Source of the DNA: an uncultured Clostridia bacterium
Lineage (GTDB): Bacteria; Bacillota; Clostridia; Oscillospirales; Acutalibacteraceae
Assembly: GCA_937888485.1 (NCBI GenBank)
Contig: CALAQQ010000158.1
Span: 1 to 16,132, forward strand
Direction: 5' to 3'
DNA: 16,132 nt
Shown here: positions 13,250 to 16,132 of the stretch, piece after piece
Position numbering within the stretch: the first letter of the stretch is position 1
Layout: each line of letters begins with the position of its first letter
Translations under genes and position numbers: made by a program
Notes under the pieces: generated by a model
Database searches by the model: none
What the model was told of the DNA's origin: nothing
The model's input: only the letters and a program-made list of their open reading frames with translations

Positions 13250-14521
13250 TTATTCAATGGGACTGATAACAGAAAGAGCTGATGCATCTTCCTTAAGAAC
13301 AGCAAGCCTTTCCTGAGCTTTTTCAAGGGTTATGCTCTTGCAGGCTTCAAGCTCCGCGAAGGGTTCATAGCCGTTGAAATAAAGATTCATCAGAAGATTT
13401 GCCGTGTCATCAATATCATTATAACCCATAACCATTCTGCCGTAGGTTTTGCGCTTTGCTCTTTCAAATGCAACGGGGTCAATACCCTCTTTCTGCATTC
13501 TTCCGATTTCCTCACGGAGAATTGAAGCGGTTTTGTCGGGGTCGGCACTTGTTCCGCCCATCATGACGCACGAAAAACCGTAGCCGTTGAAAAGCTCTGT
13601 CCCGAAGCCGAGGTCGATAAGCTCTTCATCGAGAAGTCTTTTATAAAGGGGCGATGATTTACCTGCGATTGCTTCAAGCATAATCTGGGAAGCAAGTTCA
13701 TCTTCAAGCGAAAGAAGAGGCTCGGAAATATCCTCTTTGAAGCCGAGAAGAAACTGCTTGCAGGCAACGGAGAGCTTTTCTTCAACATAATCCTTTACAG
13801 GCTTTGCGCTCTCTTTTTCGAATTTTCTTTCAATTTTCCTGCCGTCGGTCTCCTTGATATTCTTTTCAACAATTTCAAAAACAGTCTGCGGTTCGATTGC
13901 ACCGACAACACAAAGCACCATGTTTGCGGGATTATAGAAATTTTTATAAAGTCTGTAAAGCAGATCAGCATCAATTTTTGCAATTGAATCCTGTGTGCCT
14001 GCGATATCTATTCTTACGGGGTGGGATGCATAGAGAGCTTTGAGGAGATTGAACATAACCTGCCAGTCGGGCAAATCCTGATACATTCTGATTTCCTGAC
14101 CGATAATCCCCTGCTCTTTTTCAACCGTTTCCTGAGTGAAATAGGGATTGCGAACAAAATCAAGAAGGATTTCAAGCGATTCCTCTATATTTTCCGAGCC
14201 TTTGAAAAGATATGCCGTTTTTTCAAAGCTTGTGTAAGCATTTGCGCTTGCACCCGTTTTTGCAAATCGTTCAAAAGCGTTGAGGTCTTCGCTTTCAAAA
14301 AGCTTGTGTTCAAGGAAATGAGCAGTGCCTTCGGGAATTGTTTCAAATTCTCCGTTATCATTCTGCACCGCGGTATCAATTGAGCCGTATTTAACTCCGA
14401 AAACGGCATAAGCGGAGGTATAACCCTTTTTGGGCATAACTCTGATTTCAAGACCCGAAGGATGAACGGCAGAAAATACTGTTTCACCGAGCTTTTCATT
14501 TGTAAGCTGCTTAATCTTCAT
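13250..14521 (-). CDS. M16-family zinc peptidase, active-type subunit (YmfH-like)
   Basis: The 423-residue protein belongs to peptidase family M16 (insulinase/pitrilysin). The inverted zinc motif HxxEH is present as His68-Phe-Leu-Glu71-His72 in EGTAHFLEHKLFE, and a third zinc ligand is plausible at Glu143 (GQEIRMYQD). ANAYTSFEKTAYLF at 93-106 is typical of the family. The start is the ATG at 14521, because GGAGGAGG lies 6 nt upstream and an earlier in-frame ATG at 14587 would need 22 extra residues without a ribosome binding site. The gene overlaps the upstream M16 gene by 11 nt. Pairs of one active and one inactive M16 subunit are known, such as the B. subtilis YmfF/YmfH and the mitochondrial processing peptidase. 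The substrate is unknown. Confidence 0.93.
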   Translation of the reverse strand: MKIKQLTNEKLGETVFSAVHPSGLEIRVMPKKGYTSAYAVFGVKYGSIDTAVQNDNGEFETIPEGTAHFLEHKLFESEDLNAFERFAKTGASANAYTSFEKTAYLFKGSENIEESLEILLDFVRNPYFTQETVEKEQGIIGQEIRMYQDLPDWQVMFNLLKALYASHPVRIDIAGTQDSIAKIDADLLYRLYKNFYNPANMVLCVVGAIEPQTVFEIVEKNIKETDGRKIERKFEKESAKPVKDYVEEKLSVACKQFLLGFKEDISEPLLSLEDELASQIMLEAIAGKSSPLYKRLLDEELIDLGFGTELFNGYGFSCVMMGGTSADPDKTASILREEIGRMQKEGIDPVAFERAKRKTYGRMVMGYNDIDDTANLLMNLYFNGYEPFAELEACKSITLEKAQERLAVLKEDASALSVISPIE

Positions 14522-15779
14522 TGTCTGCCTCCTCCTGAGCTTTGAGCATAAATATTGTGTCAATGGAAAGCTTCTTTGCTGCTTCACAGACCTGTTCCAT
14601 TGTTATTTTTTCAACACCCTCTGCTCTGTTTTCGGGGGTAACGATTTCTTCTTCAAGAATCTGTGCGGAATACCATGCGCAGATACTCTCAGGAGTTGTG
14701 AGGGTATATCTTTCTTTAAGTGAACGCTTTGAGGATTCAAGCACCTCGGGGTCAGTTTTACCGTTTCTCAAATCGTTAAGCTGACTCAGTATTTCGGCAG
14801 AAACCTTCTTTTCCTTATCGGTATCTATTCCGCCTTCAACAAGCACGATACCTTTGCTCGCAACAAGTTTTGACCAGCAATAATAGGCAAGGCTGAGTTT
14901 TTCACGTACATTCATGAAAAGCTTGGAGTAAGTGCCCATTCCGAAAATATCATTCATAACGGTTATTGCATCGATATTATCCCTGCTGTTTTCCATACCG
15001 GCTCTGAAACCGATAACAAGCTTGCCCTGGTTTACGGGATAGGTTTCCTCATATCTGTTGAAATGTCTGCCTCTTTTTATGAATACCGTTTCAGGTTTTA
15101 CTGGGTTTCTTTCGATTTTTTCGAATTTCTTTGTAAAAATATCAGCAATTTTGTCCGACACGCTTCCGACAACCGTAATCTGGAAAACGGCAGTTGAAAG
15201 CATGTTTTTCCATGCAGAATAAACATCAGCCATTTTCACGTTCTTGATTTCTTCGATTGTGCCGTATTTATCCTTGCCGTATGCCTCGTTTGCACACATA
15301 TATTCAATACATTTATGGAAAGCATAGGTGCGCTTATCGTTGAGTTCTTCTTCTATGCGCTGAATAAGAAGTCTTTTTTCGGCATTGAGATTATCCGAGC
15401 CGAAACTTCCGCTTTTGCAGTTGGGACTGAATATCATTCCGGCAAGAAGCTCTGCGCACTGCTCTGCAATGCTTTCATCAGTAAGAGCAAAACGGTCATC
15501 AAGGCAAGTGAGTGAAAGAGAAAGCACCTGTGATTCACCGATTTTTGTTACGCTTGCAGAAAGACTTGCACCGTAAAGCTCATCAAGTTTTCCGTTGAGA
15601 AGCGAAAAATCGGGATATTCCTTGCATGAACGCTTTAGAAGATATATGAGGAGTGAATTTGCTGCCATTTTTTCGTCCATGGGAAGAGCCATGGAAACGG
15701 TTATTCTGCCTGTTTTAAAACTGTCTGTTTCAACCGAAACAAAACGCACCTGCTCAGCTATATTTTTTATCTGAGGCAT
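14511..15779 (-). CDS. M16-family non-catalytic subunit (YmfF-like)
   Basis: A 422-residue M16-like protein encoded just before, and overlapping by 11 nt, its active partner. At the place where HxxEH is expected (about residues 40-52) it reads NSLLIYLLKRSC, so the zinc-binding and catalytic residues are missing, as in the YmfF-type partner. Family structure is still seen in DELYGASLSASVTKIGESQ (67-85), VNQGKLVIGFRAG, the segment LAYYCWSKL and VEGGIDTD. It most likely forms a heterodimer with the 423-residue active subunit, contributing to substrate handling. The start has AGGA nine bases upstream. It lies 39 nt after lysA and is probably transcribed with it. Confidence 0.9.
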   Translation of the reverse strand: MPQIKNIAEQVRFVSVETDSFKTGRITVSMALPMDEKMAANSLLIYLLKRSCKEYPDFSLLNGKLDELYGASLSASVTKIGESQVLSLSLTCLDDRFALTDESIAEQCAELLAGMIFSPNCKSGSFGSDNLNAEKRLLIQRIEEELNDKRTYAFHKCIEYMCANEAYGKDKYGTIEEIKNVKMADVYSAWKNMLSTAVFQITVVGSVSDKIADIFTKKFEKIERNPVKPETVFIKRGRHFNRYEETYPVNQGKLVIGFRAGMENSRDNIDAITVMNDIFGMGTYSKLFMNVREKLSLAYYCWSKLVASKGIVLVEGGIDTDKEKKVSAEILSQLNDLRNGKTDPEVLESSKRSLKERYTLTTPESICAWYSAQILEEEIVTPENRAEGVEKITMEQVCEAAKKLSIDTIFMLKAQEEADNED

Positions 15780-15818
15780 TGTGTCACTTCCTAATTTTTT
15801 ATTTATTATTCCACGAAA

Positions 15819-16132
15819 TCAGATGTCACATACTGCAACATCTTCATAAGTTTCTCTTTTAACAACCAGTCTTGCTTCACCGTCTTTAATCATAACAACG
15901 GGAGGCTTGGGAATTCTGTTATAATTTGACGCCATTGAGTAGTTATATGCACCCGTTGAAAGAACCGCAAGGATATCACCGGGCTGAACCTTCTGGAGCT
16001 TTGTATTCTCCTGAATAAGATCGCCGCTTTCACAGCATTTGCCTGCAACCGTGACAATCTCCGTTCTTTCTTCGTTGGCCTTGTTTGCGCAAACAACCTC
16101 ATAATCCGATTTATAGAGAGCATATCTCGGGT
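15819..16132 (-). CDS. lysA: Diaminopimelate decarboxylase, C-terminal part
   Basis: LysA decarboxylates meso-diaminopimelate to L-lysine, a PLP-dependent last step of lysine synthesis that also drains the peptidoglycan precursor. Only the last 104 codons are in the window; the start lies beyond the right edge. The sequence has GKCCESGD, whose Cys-Glu-Ser-Gly-Asp carries the conserved active-site Cys, QPGDILAVLSTGAYNYSMASNYN, and the RIPKP tail typical of the C-terminal beta domain. It ends in VCDI and TGA (15821-15819). It is followed on the same strand by the M16 pair, lgt and folD, without a visible terminator. Confidence 0.94.
   Translation of the reverse strand, partial: PRYALYKSDYEVVCANKANEERTEIVTVAGKCCESGDLIQENTKLQKVQPGDILAVLSTGAYNYSMASNYNRIPKPPVVMIKDGEARLVVKRETYEDVAVCDI

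Noticed and set aside
14522..14587. Upstream ATG for the active M16 gene (22 extra residues)
   Set aside because: It has no ribosome binding site and lies deep within the preceding gene; the ATG at 14521 has GGAGGAGG at the right distance.
1..16132. CRISPR arrays, tRNA or rRNA genes, IS elements
   Set aside because: I looked for regularly spaced repeats, tRNA-like and rRNA-like sequence, and transposase motifs on both strands and found none.

Overview
The window looks like a chromosomal segment of a low-to-mid G+C Gram-positive anaerobe of the class Clostridia, probably a gut Ruminococcaceae/Oscillospiraceae type. This placement is inferred from uvrB-uvrA and rplU-prp-rpmA gene order, a Prp-cleavable L27 leader, a GAAC-N4-GTTC SOS box, purine-rich ribosome binding sites and the style of the secreted protein. 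Almost everything is ordinary housekeeping DNA; the accessory material is about 6.8-9.4 kb and a small insertion at 10.87-11.39 kb.

Layout. (1) Positions 1-1795, minus strand: the dTDP-sugar genes rfbA and rfbB (rfbB runs off the left edge), driven by a near-consensus promoter at 1861-1889. (2) Positions 1960-6814, plus strand: the uvrB-uvrA excision-repair operon, with a sigma-A-type promoter, a perfect LexA box over the start-site region and a 1-nt uvrB/uvrA overlap. (3) Positions 6815-9432: an accessory stretch with a strong palindrome, an unrecognised 127-residue protein, a 519-residue secreted protein resembling a beta-helix with an amphipathic C-terminus, and a 71-residue XRE-type regulator, separated by bidirectional terminators. 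(4) Positions 9441-10515, minus strand: rplU-prp-rpmA behind a consensus promoter and a structured leader that fits an L21 leader. (5) Positions 10544-16132, minus strand: one long co-directional run reading lysA (partial), two M16-family peptidase-like genes, lgt, folD, an inserted membrane-protein gene and a PspC-domain gene.

The most notable observation is at folD. A 71-bp copy of the folD 3' end, about 90% identical (64/71), lies 588 bp downstream of the real one and directly abuts the pspC-domain gene, with its stop codon merging into that gene's ribosome binding site. Between the two copies lies a small four-helix membrane protein gene. This reads as an insertion into the end of folD in which a second folD end was supplied, so that folD stayed intact (now ending VLD) while the ancestral end was stranded. 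No integrase is present, so the mechanism is open.

Functionally the window combines cell-surface sugar supply (rfbAB), SOS-regulated DNA repair (uvrBA), ribosome assembly with L27 maturation (rplU-prp-rpmA), lysine and one-carbon metabolism (lysA, folD), and envelope lipoprotein and protease functions (lgt, M16 pair).
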